Origin: Desulfotomaculum nigrificans DSM 574
Lineage (GTDB): Bacteria > Bacillota > Desulfotomaculia > Desulfotomaculales > Desulfotomaculaceae
Assembly: GCF_000189755.2 (NCBI RefSeq)
Contig: NZ_KI912183.1
Span: forward strand, 2,988,788-3,052,787
Length of the DNA: 64,000 nucleotides
Reading direction: 5' to 3'
Every line of letters starts with the position of its first letter. Positions within the stretch are counted from its first letter, which is position 1. Both the position numbers and the translations under genes were made by a program. Below, piece by piece: positions 19,455 through 30,511 of this stretch. The notes beneath the pieces were generated by a model. That model saw only the letters and a program-made list of their open reading frames with translations. It ran no database searches and was not told where the DNA came from.

Positions 19455-19901
19455 TTGAGCAAACTAACCTTTGTACGCTGGAATAAATACGGGGGGCCGG
19501 GTGAAAAGATGTTTAAAAAAGGCGCCGTGGGGGCCGGCCTGGTCCGGGGTTTCAGTGTTATGCTGGCGGTCTTTTTTATGCTTGGCTTTGTGGTGGCGGT
19601 AACCAGCCAACCGGTATACAACTTCTCCACGGCCATTCTAGTTACCTTTTTGGCCGCTGCCATGTTAGGAGCAATCAAAGCCGGTGCCGTCGCCGGCATC
19701 AGGGGCTGGCAACACGGGGGCATGACCGGTGTGATCTTTGGTATGTTGTTGGCATTGATGGGCTTCGCCCTGGGTCTGCCCATATTTGACCCGGTGTTAA
19801 TAACTGCCGCCATGGGTGCCCTGGGCATCATCGGCGGCATCATCGGCGTAAACCTGCCCCGCAGCAAACGCCGCCTGCTACGCCGGAATGCTTTTATGTA
19901 G
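19455..19901 (+). CDS. TIGR04086-type small membrane protein
   Basis: A 148-residue integral membrane protein with four hydrophobic segments (about 30-52, 60-85, 95-115, 118-135) rich in Gly and Ala and a basic C-terminus (RSKRRLLRR). It resembles the uncharacterised TIGR04086 membrane family found in Firmicutes. TTG 19455 is preferred since AGGAGG (19440-19445) lies nine bases upstream; a TTG at 19446 is adjacent to that site. Function unknown. Confidence 0.6.
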   Translation: MSKLTFVRWNKYGGPGEKMFKKGAVGAGLVRGFSVMLAVFFMLGFVVAVTSQPVYNFSTAILVTFLAAAMLGAIKAGAVAGIRGWQHGGMTGVIFGMLLALMGFALGLPIFDPVLITAAMGALGIIGGIIGVNLPRSKRRLLRRNAFM

Positions 19902-19907
19902 GATTTG

Positions 19908-19936
19908 TTGACATAGGAAGATAAAAACATTAATAT
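19908..19936 (+). promoter_or_regulatory. Sigma-A promoter of the valS T-box transcript
   Basis: TTGACA at 19908-19913 and TAATAT at 19931-19936 with 17 bp between: a near-perfect vegetative promoter. Transcription should start about 19943, just where the T-box leader begins. Confidence 0.85.
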
Positions 19937-19942
19937 ATGGGT

Positions 19943-20200
19943 AGGCAAAGTCGAAGAAGGGGAGTTCCCGGATAAATTTGGTCCCAGAGAGGGAGACCCC
20001 AGGCTGCAAAGTCTCCTGTCCAAATCCCAGGATGTCGCCCCGGAGTCGCCAGGCTGAAATTGATTAGGCCTGGACGGGTCAGCCCGTTACAGCTTAATTG
20101 AGTTGCCACCCAATATAACTTTATTTTGACAATGGGTGGAAACAAGGTGGTACCGCGGAAGCAAACTTCCGTCCTTGAGTGGACGGGAGTTTTTTGTTTT
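19943..20200 (+). promoter_or_regulatory. T-box leader controlling valS
   Basis: Leader RNA that reads tRNA charging and switches between antitermination and termination. Visible elements are a Stem I apical pattern (CAGAGAGGG...GGCTGCAAAG, 19985-20010), the T-box sequence AAGGTGGTACCGCGG (20144-20158), and a terminator with AAACTTCCGTCC (20163-20174) pairing with GGACGGGAGTTT (20181-20192; one G-U) before a T tract. A GUC triplet at 20034-20036 in GATGTCGCCCCGGAG sits where the specifier codon is expected, matching tRNA-Val. Uncharged tRNA-Val should thus raise valS expression. The specifier assignment is inference. Confidence 0.92.
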
Positions 20201-20296
20201 AGGAAATATGCTCCTAGGATAAAATGTGCTACTAGGATAAGATGGTACTTCCGTTGTACCATTAACCCCTACATAGAACAAGGAGGAAATACTTTC

Positions 20297-22945
20297 GTGT
20301 CTGAAGCCAGAGAAACCAACATCCCAACCGTCTATAACCCCAAAGAAGTAGAAGGCAAATGGTATCGCCACTGGGAAAATAGCAAATACTTCCATGCCGA
20401 GGTAGAAAAGGATAAGAAGCCCTTCTGCATCGTCATGCCCCCGCCAAACGTAACCGGCCAACTGCACATGGGCCACGCTCTGGATAACACCCTGCAGGAT
20501 ATCCTGACCCGCTGGCGCCGCATGCAGGGATATAACGCCATGTGGGTACCCGGCACCGACCATGCCGGCATCGCCACCCAGGCCAAAGTAGAAGAACAAC
20601 TGGCCAAAGAAGGTCTGACCAAATACGACCTGGGCCGGGAAAAATTCCTGGAGCGGGTGTGGGCCTGGAAAGAACAATACGGCAACCGCATCACCACCCA
20701 GTTACGCCGCCTGGGGGCATCCTGCGACTGGGACCGGGAACGCTTTACCATGGACGAAGGCTGCTCCAAAGCGGTACAGGAAGTCTTTATCCGCCTATTT
20801 GAACAGGGCCTGATTTATCGGGATTACTATATTACCAACTGGTGCCCCCACTGCCAGACCACTATTTCTGACATCGAAGTGGAGCACCAGGACAAGCCTG
20901 GTCAACTTTATTACATTAAATACCCTTGTAAAGATAACCCGGACGAATATATTACCATCGCCACCACCCGTCCGGAAACCATGCTGGGTGACGTAGCTGT
21001 AGCCGTTAACCCGGAAGACGATCGCTACCTGCATCTGGTGGGCAAAACCTTAATTCTGCCCATTGTGGGCCGTGAAATTCCGGTCATTGCCGATGCTTAC
21101 TGTGACCCCACCTTTGGTACCGGTGCCGTGAAAATGACCCCGGCCCATGACCCCAATGACTTTGAGATTGGCCGCCGGCATGGCTTGCCGGAAGTACAGG
21201 TCATTGACAAGTTCGGTAAAATGAACGAAAATGCCGGTAAGTACCAGGGGCTGGATCGCTGGGAATGCCGCAAGCGTATTGTGCAGGATCTAGAGGCAAT
21301 GGGAGCTCTGGTAAAAGTGGAGGACATTAGTCACGCCGTGGGCCACTGCTACCGCTGCAACACCGCCATTGAACCCATGCTGTCCAAGCAATGGTTTGTC
21401 AAGATGAAGCCCCTGGCTGAGCCTGCCATTGAAGTGGTTAAAGATGGCCGGATCAAGTTTATCCCGGAGCGATTTACCAAGATTTATTTGAACTGGATGG
21501 AGAACATTCGTGACTGGTGCATTTCCCGTCAGCTTTGGTGGGGCCACCGGATTCCGGTGTACTACTGCCAGGACTGCGACGAAATGGCAGCATCCACCAC
21601 TCCGGTGACCAAGTGCAGTAAATGCGGCGGTAAGATGGAACAGGACCCCGATGTGCTGGATACCTGGTTCTCCTCCGCCCTGTGGCCCTTCTCCACCCTG
21701 GGTTGGCCGGAAAAGACCGCGGAATTGGAGCATTTTTATCCCACCTCGGTGCTGGTTACCGGCCGTGATATTATCTTCTTCTGGGTGGCCCGGATGATTT
21801 TCTCAGGCATGTATAACATGCATGAGGAACCCTTTAAGGAAGTGTTCATCCATGGTCTGGTGTTGGACGCCCAGGGCCGGAAGATGAGTAAATCCCTGGG
21901 TAACGGGGTTGACCCCCTGGAGGTTATCGACAGCCACGGCGCTGATTCCTTACGCTTTATGCTGATTACCGGCAATACCCCCGGCAACGATCTGCGCTTC
22001 CACTTTGAGCGGTTGGACGGGGCCAGAAGTTTTGCCAACAAGCTATGGAATGCCTCTCGCTTTGTGATGATGAACCTGACTGACTATGACCCGGCAGCGC
22101 AAGGTGGCCCCTACACTCTGGCTGACCGCTGGATATTAAGCCGGCTGCAAGGGACGGTGGCGGATGTCACGGACTTCCTGGAACGCTATGAGCTTGGCGA
22201 AGCAGCCAGGGTGCTGTATGATTTCATCTGGAGCGAGTTCTGTGACTGGTATATCGAGCTGGCCAAACCCCGTTTATTTGGTAAAACCACACCGGAAGAC
22301 AGAATTACCACCCAGCAGGTATTGGTGCAAGTGTTAAGGAAGACCCTGGAGTTGCTACATCCCTTTATGCCCTTTATTACCGAAGAGATCTGGCAGAAAT
22401 TACCCCACCAGGGTGAAACCATCATGCTGGCCCCCTGGCCCCAGGCAGATGAAAGCCTACGCGACCCGGCAGCCGAGGCTGAGATGGCCGTCCTAATCGA
22501 AGCCATCACCGCTGTCCGCCGTATCCGCGGGGAAATGAACGTGCCCCCCGGCAAAAAAGCGGAAGTTATTCTGGTGGCCGGTGATGCAGAAATCCGCAGC
22601 ACCCTGGAAAGAAATATCACCTACCTGCAGGGGCTGGCCAATGCCCAGGCCAGAGTGCTGGCTGAATTAAAAGATAAACCGGATCAAGCCGCCACCGCCG
22701 TTACCCGGGGGGTAGAGATTTTTGTGCCGTTGCGGGGACTGATCGATATTGATAAGGAAATAGCCCGTTTAAATAAAGACCTAAAGGCCGTACAAGCAGA
22801 TCTGGCCCGAGTGCAAGGCAAGCTAAATAACCAGGGCTTCCTGGCCAAAGCCCCGGCCGAAGTGGTAGAGAAGGAGAAGGCCAAGGAGCAGGACCTATCG
22901 GCTAAAGCTAAGGCGCTTAAAGATAGATTGGCGATGTTGACTTAA
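20297..22945 (+). CDS. valS: Valine--tRNA ligase
   Basis: Class I aminoacyl-tRNA synthetase charging tRNA-Val, with editing domain. The 882 residues match the family. The HIGH signature appears as HMGH at 57-60 in [14 protein letters not shown] and the KMSKS motif as [14 protein letters not shown] near 527. The C-terminal coiled-coil tRNA-binding arm is present (from about 815). GTG 20297 with AGGAGG (20281-20286) is chosen; the frame extends upstream to 20126 only through the T-box leader, so that extension is not translated. Confidence 0.97.
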   Translation: MSEARETNIPTVYNPKEVEGKWYRHWENSKYFHAEVEKDKKPFCIVMPPPNVTGQLHMGHALDNTLQDILTRWRRMQGYNAMWVPGTDHAGIATQAKVEEQLAKEGLTKYDLGREKFLERVWAWKEQYGNRITTQLRRLGASCDWDRERFTMDEGCSKAVQEVFIRLFEQGLIYRDYYITNWCPHCQTTISDIEVEHQDKPGQLYYIKYPCKDNPDEYITIATTRPETMLGDVAVAVNPEDDRYLHLVGKTLILPIVGREIPVIADAYCDPTFGTGAVKMTPAHDPNDFEIGRRHGLPEVQVIDKFGKMNENAGKYQGLDRWECRKRIVQDLEAMGALVKVEDISHAVGHCYRCNTAIEPMLSKQWFVKMKPLAEPAIEVVKDGRIKFIPERFTKIYLNWMENIRDWCISRQLWWGHRIPVYYCQDCDEMAASTTPVTKCSKCGGKMEQDPDVLDTWFSSALWPFSTLGWPEKTAELEHFYPTSVLVTGRDIIFFWVARMIFSGMYNMHEEPFKEVFIHGLVLDAQGRKMSKSLGNGVDPLEVIDSHGADSLRFMLITGNTPGNDLRFHFERLDGARSFANKLWNASRFVMMNLTDYDPAAQGGPYTLADRWILSRLQGTVADVTDFLERYELGEAARVLYDFIWSEFCDWYIELAKPRLFGKTTPEDRITTQQVLVQVLRKTLELLHPFMPFITEEIWQKLPHQGETIMLAPWPQADESLRDPAAEAEMAVLIEAITAVRRIRGEMNVPPGKKAEVILVAGDAEIRSTLERNITYLQGLANAQARVLAELKDKPDQAATAVTRGVEIFVPLRGLIDIDKEIARLNKDLKAVQADLARVQGKLNNQGFLAKAPAEVVEKEKAKEQDLSAKAKALKDRLAMLT

Positions 22946-22980
22946 GGGTAGGGAAGAAACAAGGAAAGGGTGAAACACAC

Positions 22981-23208
22981 GTGCCACTCAAATTCGAAGA
23001 GGCCATCGCCCCCCAGCCCGAGGGTGGCTTGGCGGGGGAAATTAAGGTGCGGATTCGCGTGCTGGTGGAAGCGGACCATGAGGACGGTGGTTTTTACGCC
23101 GTGACCCCGGATATTCCGGGCTGTGCTTCCCGGGGTGCCACCGAGGAAGAAGCCATCGAAAATTTCAAGGAAGCGGTGCGGTTTTTGTTAATTGAGAATT
23201 GCCACTGA
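22981..23208 (+). CDS. HicB-like small protein, no HicA partner seen
   Basis: A 75-residue protein whose second half carries the HicB-type fold pattern: VEADHEDGGFYAVTPDIPGC followed by GATEEEAIENFKEAVRFLL. HicB proteins are antitoxins that neutralise the HicA RNA-cleaving toxin, but no HicA-like frame (about 60 residues, dsRBD-like) lies on either side, and no C-terminal DNA-binding extension is present. It may be an orphan. The GTG start follows AAGGGTGA. It lies 35 bp after valS and 47 bp before folC, so it may be cotranscribed with them. Confidence 0.65.
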   Translation: MPLKFEEAIAPQPEGGLAGEIKVRIRVLVEADHEDGGFYAVTPDIPGCASRGATEEEAIENFKEAVRFLLIENCH

Positions 23209-23255
23209 TTTGAGAATTGGGATGTGAAAGGTTAGAGGTGAGAGTTTAGTCAACT

Positions 23256-24569
23256 GTGACCATGAACTATGACGAAGCTATAGATTATTTGCAGGGCCTT
23301 ACTAAATTTGGGGTTAATTTTGGTCTGGGACGAATCAAGGAACTTTTACGGCGGTTGGGTGACCCCCACCGCCGCCTTAATATTGTGCATATCGGTGGCA
23401 CCAATGGTAAAGGCTCCACCACGGCCATGATTGCCAGCATCTTGATGGAGGCCGGGTATAAAGTGGGTATGTTTACCTCCCCCCACCTGCACAGCTATAC
23501 CGAGCGGTTTGTAATAAACGGAGAATGCATTGCAGAAGCTCAACTGGCCCAACTTATTACCACCGTTAAGCCTCACCTGGAGGCAATGGTGGCCGAGGAC
23601 TACGAACACCCCACCGAATTTGAGGTGAGCACCGCTCTGGCGCTGTATTACTTTGCCCAGGCAGAAACCGACTTTGTGGTTCTGGAGGTGGGCCTGGGCG
23701 GGGCCATTGACTCCACCAACGTGGTTACCCCACTGGTTTCTGTAATTACCAATGTGACTCTGGACCATATGGATTACCTGGGCCCCCGGGTGGAGGATAT
23801 TGCCCGGGTGAAAGCCGGGATTATTAAAAAAGGTGTGCCGGTGGTTACCGCAGCAGACGGCGTGGCCCTGGAGATTATCAAGCAGGTAGCCGGTGAAAAT
23901 AACAGTAAATTAATCCAGGTGGGGCAGGATATAACTTGGACACCCTTATCTAGTGAAAGTGAGAAAGGTTACCAGGAGTTTTTAGTCAAGGGCTTACAAA
24001 ATCATTATCATGTGCGGCTGCCGCTGTTGGGTCCCCACCAGCAAATCAATGCCTCCACGGCCATTGCTGCGGTGGAAATGCTGTTCCGATGGGGCCATCA
24101 TATTCCCGCCCAGGCTGTGCTGGCAGGACTAAGCAAAGTTCGCTGGCCTGGCCGCATGGAAATAGTCCGGCAGCATCCCACCGTGATCATTGACGGTGCC
24201 CATAACCATGCCGGAGCTGTGGCCCTGCGCCAGGCATTACAGCAGCACTTTCCCCACCGGGACATAATTTTGGTATTGGGCATGCTGGCCGATAAAGAGC
24301 GGGCCAAAGTGGTGGCGGAACTGGCCCCGCTGGCCAGGACGGTAATTGTCACCCGCTCCAACAATCCCCGGGCGGGTGATTGGACGAGGCTAGCGGATTA
24401 TGTTAAAGTTTACCTGGATGATGTGATGATTGAGGAAAACGTGACCGAGGCAGTCAAAAAAGCCGTCTCCCTGGCCCACCAGGACCAGCTGGTGTGCATC
24501 ACCGGTTCATTATACATGATCGGGGAGGCCAGAGAGGCCCTGGGTCAGTTGACTCTACAGAGGAAATGA
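23256..24569 (+). CDS. folC: Folylpolyglutamate synthase / dihydrofolate synthase
   Basis: Mur-ligase-family enzyme that adds glutamate to folates. The 437 residues carry the ATP-binding loop HIGGTNGKGSTT near residues 46-57, the SPHLHSYTERF block and the C-terminal IDGAHNHAGA motif. GTG 23256 is taken as start; ATG 23262 is an equal alternative two codons in. valS-(hicB)-folC is a common order in Firmicutes. The stop overlaps an ATG of the following regulator frame. Confidence 0.95.
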   Translation: MTMNYDEAIDYLQGLTKFGVNFGLGRIKELLRRLGDPHRRLNIVHIGGTNGKGSTTAMIASILMEAGYKVGMFTSPHLHSYTERFVINGECIAEAQLAQLITTVKPHLEAMVAEDYEHPTEFEVSTALALYYFAQAETDFVVLEVGLGGAIDSTNVVTPLVSVITNVTLDHMDYLGPRVEDIARVKAGIIKKGVPVVTAADGVALEIIKQVAGENNSKLIQVGQDITWTPLSSESEKGYQEFLVKGLQNHYHVRLPLLGPHQQINASTAIAAVEMLFRWGHHIPAQAVLAGLSKVRWPGRMEIVRQHPTVIIDGAHNHAGAVALRQALQQHFPHRDIILVLGMLADKERAKVVAELAPLARTVIVTRSNNPRAGDWTRLADYVKVYLDDVMIEENVTEAVKKAVSLAHQDQLVCITGSLYMIGEAREALGQLTLQRK

Positions 24570-24574
24570 TTGAG

Positions 24575-26485
24575 ATGATCGAAAGAATTTGCTTTATCGC
24601 ACCATATCAGGAACTTGCGGATATTGCAGAGCAGGCCAAACGGGAGCTTAAACTTGATCTAGACATCCGCATGGGTAATTTAGAAGAAGGGATTGTACCG
24701 GCCCAGGAGGCGGAACGTGAAGGGGCTCAGGTCATTATCAGCCGGGGCGGTACAGCATCCATTATTAGAAATCATGTGGAGATTCCAGTGGTGGAAATCC
24801 CGGTGACCGGATACGACATCCTTAAAGTCTTATACCCGCACCGTGAGAGCAAAAAGGTCATCGGCATTGTCGGATATGAAAGCGTGGTCAATGGCTGTCG
24901 TACCATCAGCCAGATTTTACAGCTGCCTTTTCATGATGTGACTATTCCCAATGAAGATGAAAATATCTATTGGCAGCGGATTCAACAAGAGGTATCAAAC
25001 CTGAATAACCAGCATGGTATCGAGGTAATCATTGGTGATACTACTGTAATAAGTAAAATCGATGTTCCCGGTGCCCAAATTCATTTGATTACTTCCGGCC
25101 GGGAAGCTGTTTTACAAGCCATTGAAGAGGCCAGGCACATTGCCAGGGTGAGGGAGGCAGAGAAGGAAAAAGCCAAAAGGTTCCAGGTTGTACTGGACTT
25201 TTCCCAGAATGCCATTATTGCCACTGATGAGCGGGGTTTACTTACGTTGGTAAACCCGGCGGCAGAAGAAATCTTTCATATTAAAAGAGAACAGGTTATT
25301 GGTAAACCTGTTCAAGAGGTCATTCCTAATACGGAAATTAACAGGGTACTGCAAACCGGTATCCCGGAGGTGGATCAGTTGCAGGAGGTGCCCGGAGGGC
25401 ACATTCTCACAAGCCGTATCCCCATTATCGTGGGTGGCCAAGTGAAAGGGGTGGTGGCCACCTTTCAAGAGGTAACAAAAATTCAGGGGGCAGAGCAAAA
25501 AATACGGGAGAACCTGTATGCCAAAGGATTCGTCACTCGCTACAATTTTAATGATATATTAACCAAGAATCCTCGTATGGAACGGCTGATTGAAATTGCC
25601 AGGGGCTTTGCCAAAACAGATGCTACGGTGTTGATCACCGGCGAAAGTGGCACCGGTAAGGAAATTTTGGCCCAAAGTATTCATGCCGGCAGTACCCGGC
25701 ACAATCACCCATTTGTAGCTGTCAACTGTGCCGCCTTACCACCCCAATTGCTGGAAAGCGAGTTGTTTGGCTATGTGGAAGGTGCTTTTACCGGAGCTAA
25801 AAAAGGAGGTAAAATCGGCCTCTTCGAATTAGCTCATAACGGGACTATCTTTCTGGATGAAATCGGTGAAATGGATAAGGGTTTACAGGCCAGATTACTC
25901 CGGGTGCTGGAAGAAAAACAGGTTATGCGCCTGGGTTCGGATAAAATCATACCGGTCAATAACCGGGTTATTGCTGCTACCAACGTAAATCTGAAGGAAC
26001 AGGTGGGCCGCGGAGAATTTCGTATGGATTTATATTACCGGCTTAACGTACTGAACCTGCATACTATACCATTGCGAGAAAGGAAAGATGATATAATCTA
26101 TCTGGCCAACCACTTTATCCGGAGAACCAATCGAAAGTATGGCCGACAGGTGGGGAAACTGGCCCCGGAAGTGATAGATCTGTTGACCAATTATTCCTGG
26201 CCCGGTAATATCCGGGAGTTAAAAAACATTATAGAAAGGATTGTCCTTTCCACCAATAAAGAATATGTTACCTTAAAAGATATTGAGTTTTTGGTGCAAG
26301 AGTTAAAACAGAAGGAAGTTCCAATGTCTGACCACCGGTATGCCGATGATCTATTAAAGGGAACGTTGCAAGAGATAAAGCAAAAGGTGATACTGAAGGT
26401 ATTGGCCGAGGAAGGTTATAACAAAAGCCGAGCGGCCAAACGACTGGGAATCGACCGCTCCACTATTGAACGAAACATCAAGTGA
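24575..26485 (+). CDS. Sigma-54-dependent activator with PrpR-N sensor and PAS domain
   Basis: Enhancer-binding protein of 636 residues. Domains in order: PrpR-N-type propionate/small-acid sensor domain (about 5-175), PAS domain (about 200-310; FSQNAIIATDERGLLTLVNPA), AAA+ domain with Walker A GESGTGKE near 355 and sigma-54-contacting GAFTGA near 404, and a Fis-type helix-turn-helix at the C-terminus (KSRAAKRLGIDRSTIERN). ATG 24575 is preferred because AGAGGA (559-564 of that kilobase) is ten bases upstream; ATG 24566 overlaps folC's stop but abuts that site. It very likely activates the -24/-12 promoter directly downstream. Confidence 0.9.
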   Translation: MIERICFIAPYQELADIAEQAKRELKLDLDIRMGNLEEGIVPAQEAEREGAQVIISRGGTASIIRNHVEIPVVEIPVTGYDILKVLYPHRESKKVIGIVGYESVVNGCRTISQILQLPFHDVTIPNEDENIYWQRIQQEVSNLNNQHGIEVIIGDTTVISKIDVPGAQIHLITSGREAVLQAIEEARHIARVREAEKEKAKRFQVVLDFSQNAIIATDERGLLTLVNPAAEEIFHIKREQVIGKPVQEVIPNTEINRVLQTGIPEVDQLQEVPGGHILTSRIPIIVGGQVKGVVATFQEVTKIQGAEQKIRENLYAKGFVTRYNFNDILTKNPRMERLIEIARGFAKTDATVLITGESGTGKEILAQSIHAGSTRHNHPFVAVNCAALPPQLLESELFGYVEGAFTGAKKGGKIGLFELAHNGTIFLDEIGEMDKGLQARLLRVLEEKQVMRLGSDKIIPVNNRVIAATNVNLKEQVGRGEFRMDLYYRLNVLNLHTIPLRERKDDIIYLANHFIRRTNRKYGRQVGKLAPEVIDLLTNYSWPGNIRELKNIIERIVLSTNKEYVTLKDIEFLVQELKQKEVPMSDHRYADDLLKGTLQEIKQKVILKVLAEEGYNKSRAAKRLGIDRSTIERNIK

Positions 26486-26494
26486 TGCAATTTG

Positions 26495-26538
26495 CCACAC
26501 TGCTGCGGCAAAAAACAACAGCAGTGTGGTTATTTTTT
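26495..26538 (+). terminator. Inverted repeat and T tract after the activator gene
   Basis: Perfect 11-bp stem CCACACTGCTG / CAGCAGTGTGG, loop of 13, then TTATTTTTT. It acts as an intrinsic terminator; because it lies about 40-75 bp upstream of the -24 element it could also serve as part of the activator binding region, but nothing in the sequence decides this. Confidence 0.8.
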
Positions 26539-26569
26539 GCGCAATACCCGACAAATAGTACTTTGGATG

Positions 26570-26587
26570 TTGGCACTGGTTTTGCTA
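26570..26587 (+). promoter_or_regulatory. Sigma-54 (-24/-12) promoter
   Basis: TTGGCACTGGTTTTGCTA contains TGGCAC and TTGCT with the GG and GC dinucleotides (26572-26573 and 26584-26585) at the exact 10-bp gap required. It lies 49 bp before the SAF-domain gene and downstream of an activator gene carrying GAFTGA, so it should drive the dehydratase-permease operon. Confidence 0.9.
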
Positions 26588-26636
26588 TATATATTTAGCG
26601 TAAATCATTTTTAATCTAGCTAAGGAGGATGACATT

Positions 26637-26945
26637 ATGGTAAAACGTGCAGTTGTCATAAAAGAAACTGACAATGTTGCCACCGCGACCCAGGATCTAA
26701 AAAAGGGAGATAAGGTTAGTATGTTTGTGGGTCAGCAAGAAGTAGAAATTGTATTAAATGAAGATATTGCCTATGGCCACAAATTTGCTATCAAGGATAT
26801 CTCCTTACACGGCCAGGTAACCAAATATGGTGAGTCAATAGGACGGGCTACCAGAGACATTAAGGCTGGGGACCATGTTCATGTGCACAATGTGGAGAGT
26901 GAACGGGGACGTGGCGACTGGGAAGCCCTAAAAAATAACCATTAA
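26637..26945 (+). CDS. UxaA-family dehydratase, small SAF-domain subunit
   Basis: A 102-residue SAF-domain protein corresponding to the N-terminal part of altronate/galactarate dehydratases and to the small subunit of sulfolactate sulfo-lyase (SuyA). The C-terminal block GDHVHVHNVESERGRGDWE is characteristic. The large subunit follows 21 bp later as a separate gene. The ATG has TAAGGAGG upstream. It is the first gene behind the sigma-54 promoter. Confidence 0.85.
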   Translation: MVKRAVVIKETDNVATATQDLKKGDKVSMFVGQQEVEIVLNEDIAYGHKFAIKDISLHGQVTKYGESIGRATRDIKAGDHVHVHNVESERGRGDWEALKNNH

Positions 26946-26966
26946 TTTTATCGGAGGTGCTTAGAT

Positions 26967-28124
26967 ATGAAATTTAAAGGTTATAAACGTCCGGATGGTA
27001 AAGTTGGTACTCGTAATTATGTGCTGTTATTACCCACCAGTGTATGTTCCACCCAAGTGGCTACCGAAATTGCTAATAAAGTAAAAGGCTGCACCGTTGT
27101 TAACAACTCCTTTGGCTGCTGCCAGGTGGCCGGTGACGCCAAGCTCACCTATAAAACTGTGGTGAATGTTGGCAAAAACCCCAACGCCGGAGCTGTTATC
27201 GTGGTTGGTTTAGGTTGTGAAGGTGTCGAGCCCCATAAGGTAGCCGAGGAATTAAAGGAAACTGGTAAGCCGGTGGCCACTGTGGTTATTCAAGAAGAAG
27301 GCGGCACTTTGAACGCACTGGCCAAAGGTTGTGAAATTGCCCGTGATTTTGCCCAGCAGCTGTCCCTGCAGGAAAGAGAAGAGGTGGACATCAGCGAACT
27401 TATTCTGGGTATCGAATGCGGTGGTTCCGACACCACTTCCGGTCTGGCTTCCAACCCTGCCTGCGGTGTGGCTTCCGATATCCTGGTAAGTCTTGGTGGT
27501 ACCTCCATGCTGTCTGAGACCACTGAGTTAATTGGTGCCGAGCACGTGCTGGCCCGTCGCTGCGTGAATGAAGAAGTAGCCAACAAGTTGCTCCACATTG
27601 TAAGAAGATGCGAAGAGCGGGCTAAAGCTCTAGGTGAAGACATTCGTGGTGGACAACCCACCCCCGGTAACATTGCCGGTGGTTTAACAACCATCGAAGA
27701 AAAATCCCTGGGCTGCATCCACAAAGCTGGTTCCGCCCCCGTGGTAGATATCCTGGAATATGCTGATATTCCTACCAAGAAAGGTCTTCATGTAATGGAT
27801 ACCCCCGGCCAGGATATTGAGTCCATTTCCGGCATGGTGGCCGGTGGTGCGCAAATTATTATCTTCACCACGGGTCGGGGAACTCCTACAGGTAACCCCC
27901 TGGCGCCGGTTATCAAAATCACCGGTAACAGCAACACCTATAATAAAATGAAAGCCAACATTGATATTAATGCCGGCGGTATTGTAGAGGGTAAAAACAC
28001 CATTGAAGAAATTGGTCGGCAAATCTTTGATGAGATCGTTCAAGTTGCCAACGGAAAAACAACCAAAGCTGAAGAACTTGGCCATAACGAATTTTCCATC
28101 TACAAGATTGCGCCTACTTTCTAA
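26967..28124 (+). CDS. UxaA-family dehydratase, large catalytic subunit
   Basis: 385-residue protein of the altronate hydrolase/galactarate dehydratase C-terminal family, a metal-dependent lyase on hydroxy acids. Signatures: RPDGKVGTRNYVLLLPT at the N-terminus, NNSFGCCQ, GLGCEG and ECGGSDTTSGLASNPA. A split small/large arrangement occurs both for sugar-acid dehydratases and for SuyAB, which releases sulfite from sulfolactate. The downstream KdgT-like permease favours a sugar-acid substrate; the exact substrate is open. Start ATG follows TCGGAGGTG. Confidence 0.85.
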   Translation: MKFKGYKRPDGKVGTRNYVLLLPTSVCSTQVATEIANKVKGCTVVNNSFGCCQVAGDAKLTYKTVVNVGKNPNAGAVIVVGLGCEGVEPHKVAEELKETGKPVATVVIQEEGGTLNALAKGCEIARDFAQQLSLQEREEVDISELILGIECGGSDTTSGLASNPACGVASDILVSLGGTSMLSETTELIGAEHVLARRCVNEEVANKLLHIVRRCEERAKALGEDIRGGQPTPGNIAGGLTTIEEKSLGCIHKAGSAPVVDILEYADIPTKKGLHVMDTPGQDIESISGMVAGGAQIIIFTTGRGTPTGNPLAPVIKITGNSNTYNKMKANIDINAGGIVEGKNTIEEIGRQIFDEIVQVANGKTTKAEELGHNEFSIYKIAPTF

Positions 28125-28178
28125 TTCCAACGGGCTGCCGGTTTATTCCGGCGGCCCCCTAAAAAAGGGGTGAGTTAG

Positions 28179-29150
28179 ATGCAAATTAAAAAAACAATTG
28201 AAAAAATTCCCGGAGGCATGATGGTTGTTCCCCTGCTGCTTGGTGCATTAATTAATACCTTCTGGCCCGAAGTTCTGGAGATTGGTGGTTTTACTACTGC
28301 CATTGCCAAAGGAGCCATGCCCATCCTGGGTGTCTTCCTCTTTTGTATGGGTTCCCAAATGACCTTTAAAGCAGCTCCCAAAGCCCTAAAGAAAGGCGTT
28401 AGCATTACATTAGCCAAGTTCCTTGCCGGTGTGGCTGTAGGTCTTGGGGTAGACTATTTCTTTGGTGAGCAGGGATTGCTTGGCCTCGGTTCTCTGGCCA
28501 TTATTTCTGCCATGACCAACTCCAACGGTGGTCTATTTGCTGCTTTAACCGGTGAGTTTGGGGACGAAACTGATGTTGGGGCTATTTCCATTATTTCCTT
28601 AAACGACGGTCCTTTTCTGACACTGGTTGCTTTGGGCACCGCAGGTGTAGCACAGGTTCCCATCATGACACTGGTGGCCGTAGTTCTGCCCATCGCTCTA
28701 GGTATGATTGTAGGTAATTTGGATAAGGATATGAAAGAATTTTTAGCCAGCGGCGGTACCTTGTTAATTCCCTTCTTTGCCTTTGGACTGGGTGCCGGAA
28801 TTAACTTCAACATGCTGCTCAAGGCCGGTATACCAGGTATCATCCTGGGTTTAATGACAGTAATAATCACCGGTGTTGCCTGTATTTTTGCGGACAGAAT
28901 TGCCGGCGGTTCCGGCATTGCCGGTGCTGCCACCGCCAGCACGGCGGGTAACGCAGTGGCCACGCCGGCCGCAGTGGCCCTAGCCGACCCAAGCCTCAAA
29001 GCCATTGCCGATATTGCCACTGCCCAAGTTGCTGCTTCCACCATCATTACTGCGCTGCTGGTGCCAGTTTTGACCACTTATGTGGCCAAGAGAGTTAAAA
29101 ACAAAGGAAATTCAAAAATAATTAGCAAATCAGCTGAATCATTTTCTTAA
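28179..29150 (+). CDS. kdgT: 2-keto-3-deoxygluconate permease-like transporter
   Basis: Membrane carrier of 323 residues with about ten hydrophobic helices, similar to KdgT, which imports 2-keto-3-deoxygluconate by proton symport. Recognisable segments are [26 protein letters not shown] at the N-terminus, [13 protein letters not shown], and [15 protein letters not shown] in the last third. It completes the sigma-54-controlled operon with the split dehydratase. The ATG has AAAAGGGGTGAG upstream. The transported acid is inferred from the family only. Confidence 0.85.
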   Translation: MQIKKTIEKIPGGMMVVPLLLGALINTFWPEVLEIGGFTTAIAKGAMPILGVFLFCMGSQMTFKAAPKALKKGVSITLAKFLAGVAVGLGVDYFFGEQGLLGLGSLAIISAMTNSNGGLFAALTGEFGDETDVGAISIISLNDGPFLTLVALGTAGVAQVPIMTLVAVVLPIALGMIVGNLDKDMKEFLASGGTLLIPFFAFGLGAGINFNMLLKAGIPGIILGLMTVIITGVACIFADRIAGGSGIAGAATASTAGNAVATPAAVALADPSLKAIADIATAQVAASTIITALLVPVLTTYVAKRVKNKGNSKIISKSAESFS

Positions 29151-29155
29151 CGGCA

Positions 29156-29183
29156 AAAATCCCCCGATATCAGGGGGATTTTT
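29156..29183 (+). terminator. Intrinsic terminator after kdgT
   Basis: Stem AATCCCCC / GGGGGATT with a GATATCA loop, followed by a T tract. The T tract is part of the 13-bp sequence duplicated at both ends of the adjacent insertion element. Confidence 0.9.
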
Positions 29184-29188
29184 ATGTT

Positions 29189-30511
<1,323 letters not shown>

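Noticed and set aside
20126..20296. N-terminal extension of ValS
   Set aside because: The frame passes through the T-box and terminator; the GTG at 20297 with AGGAGG is the proper start.
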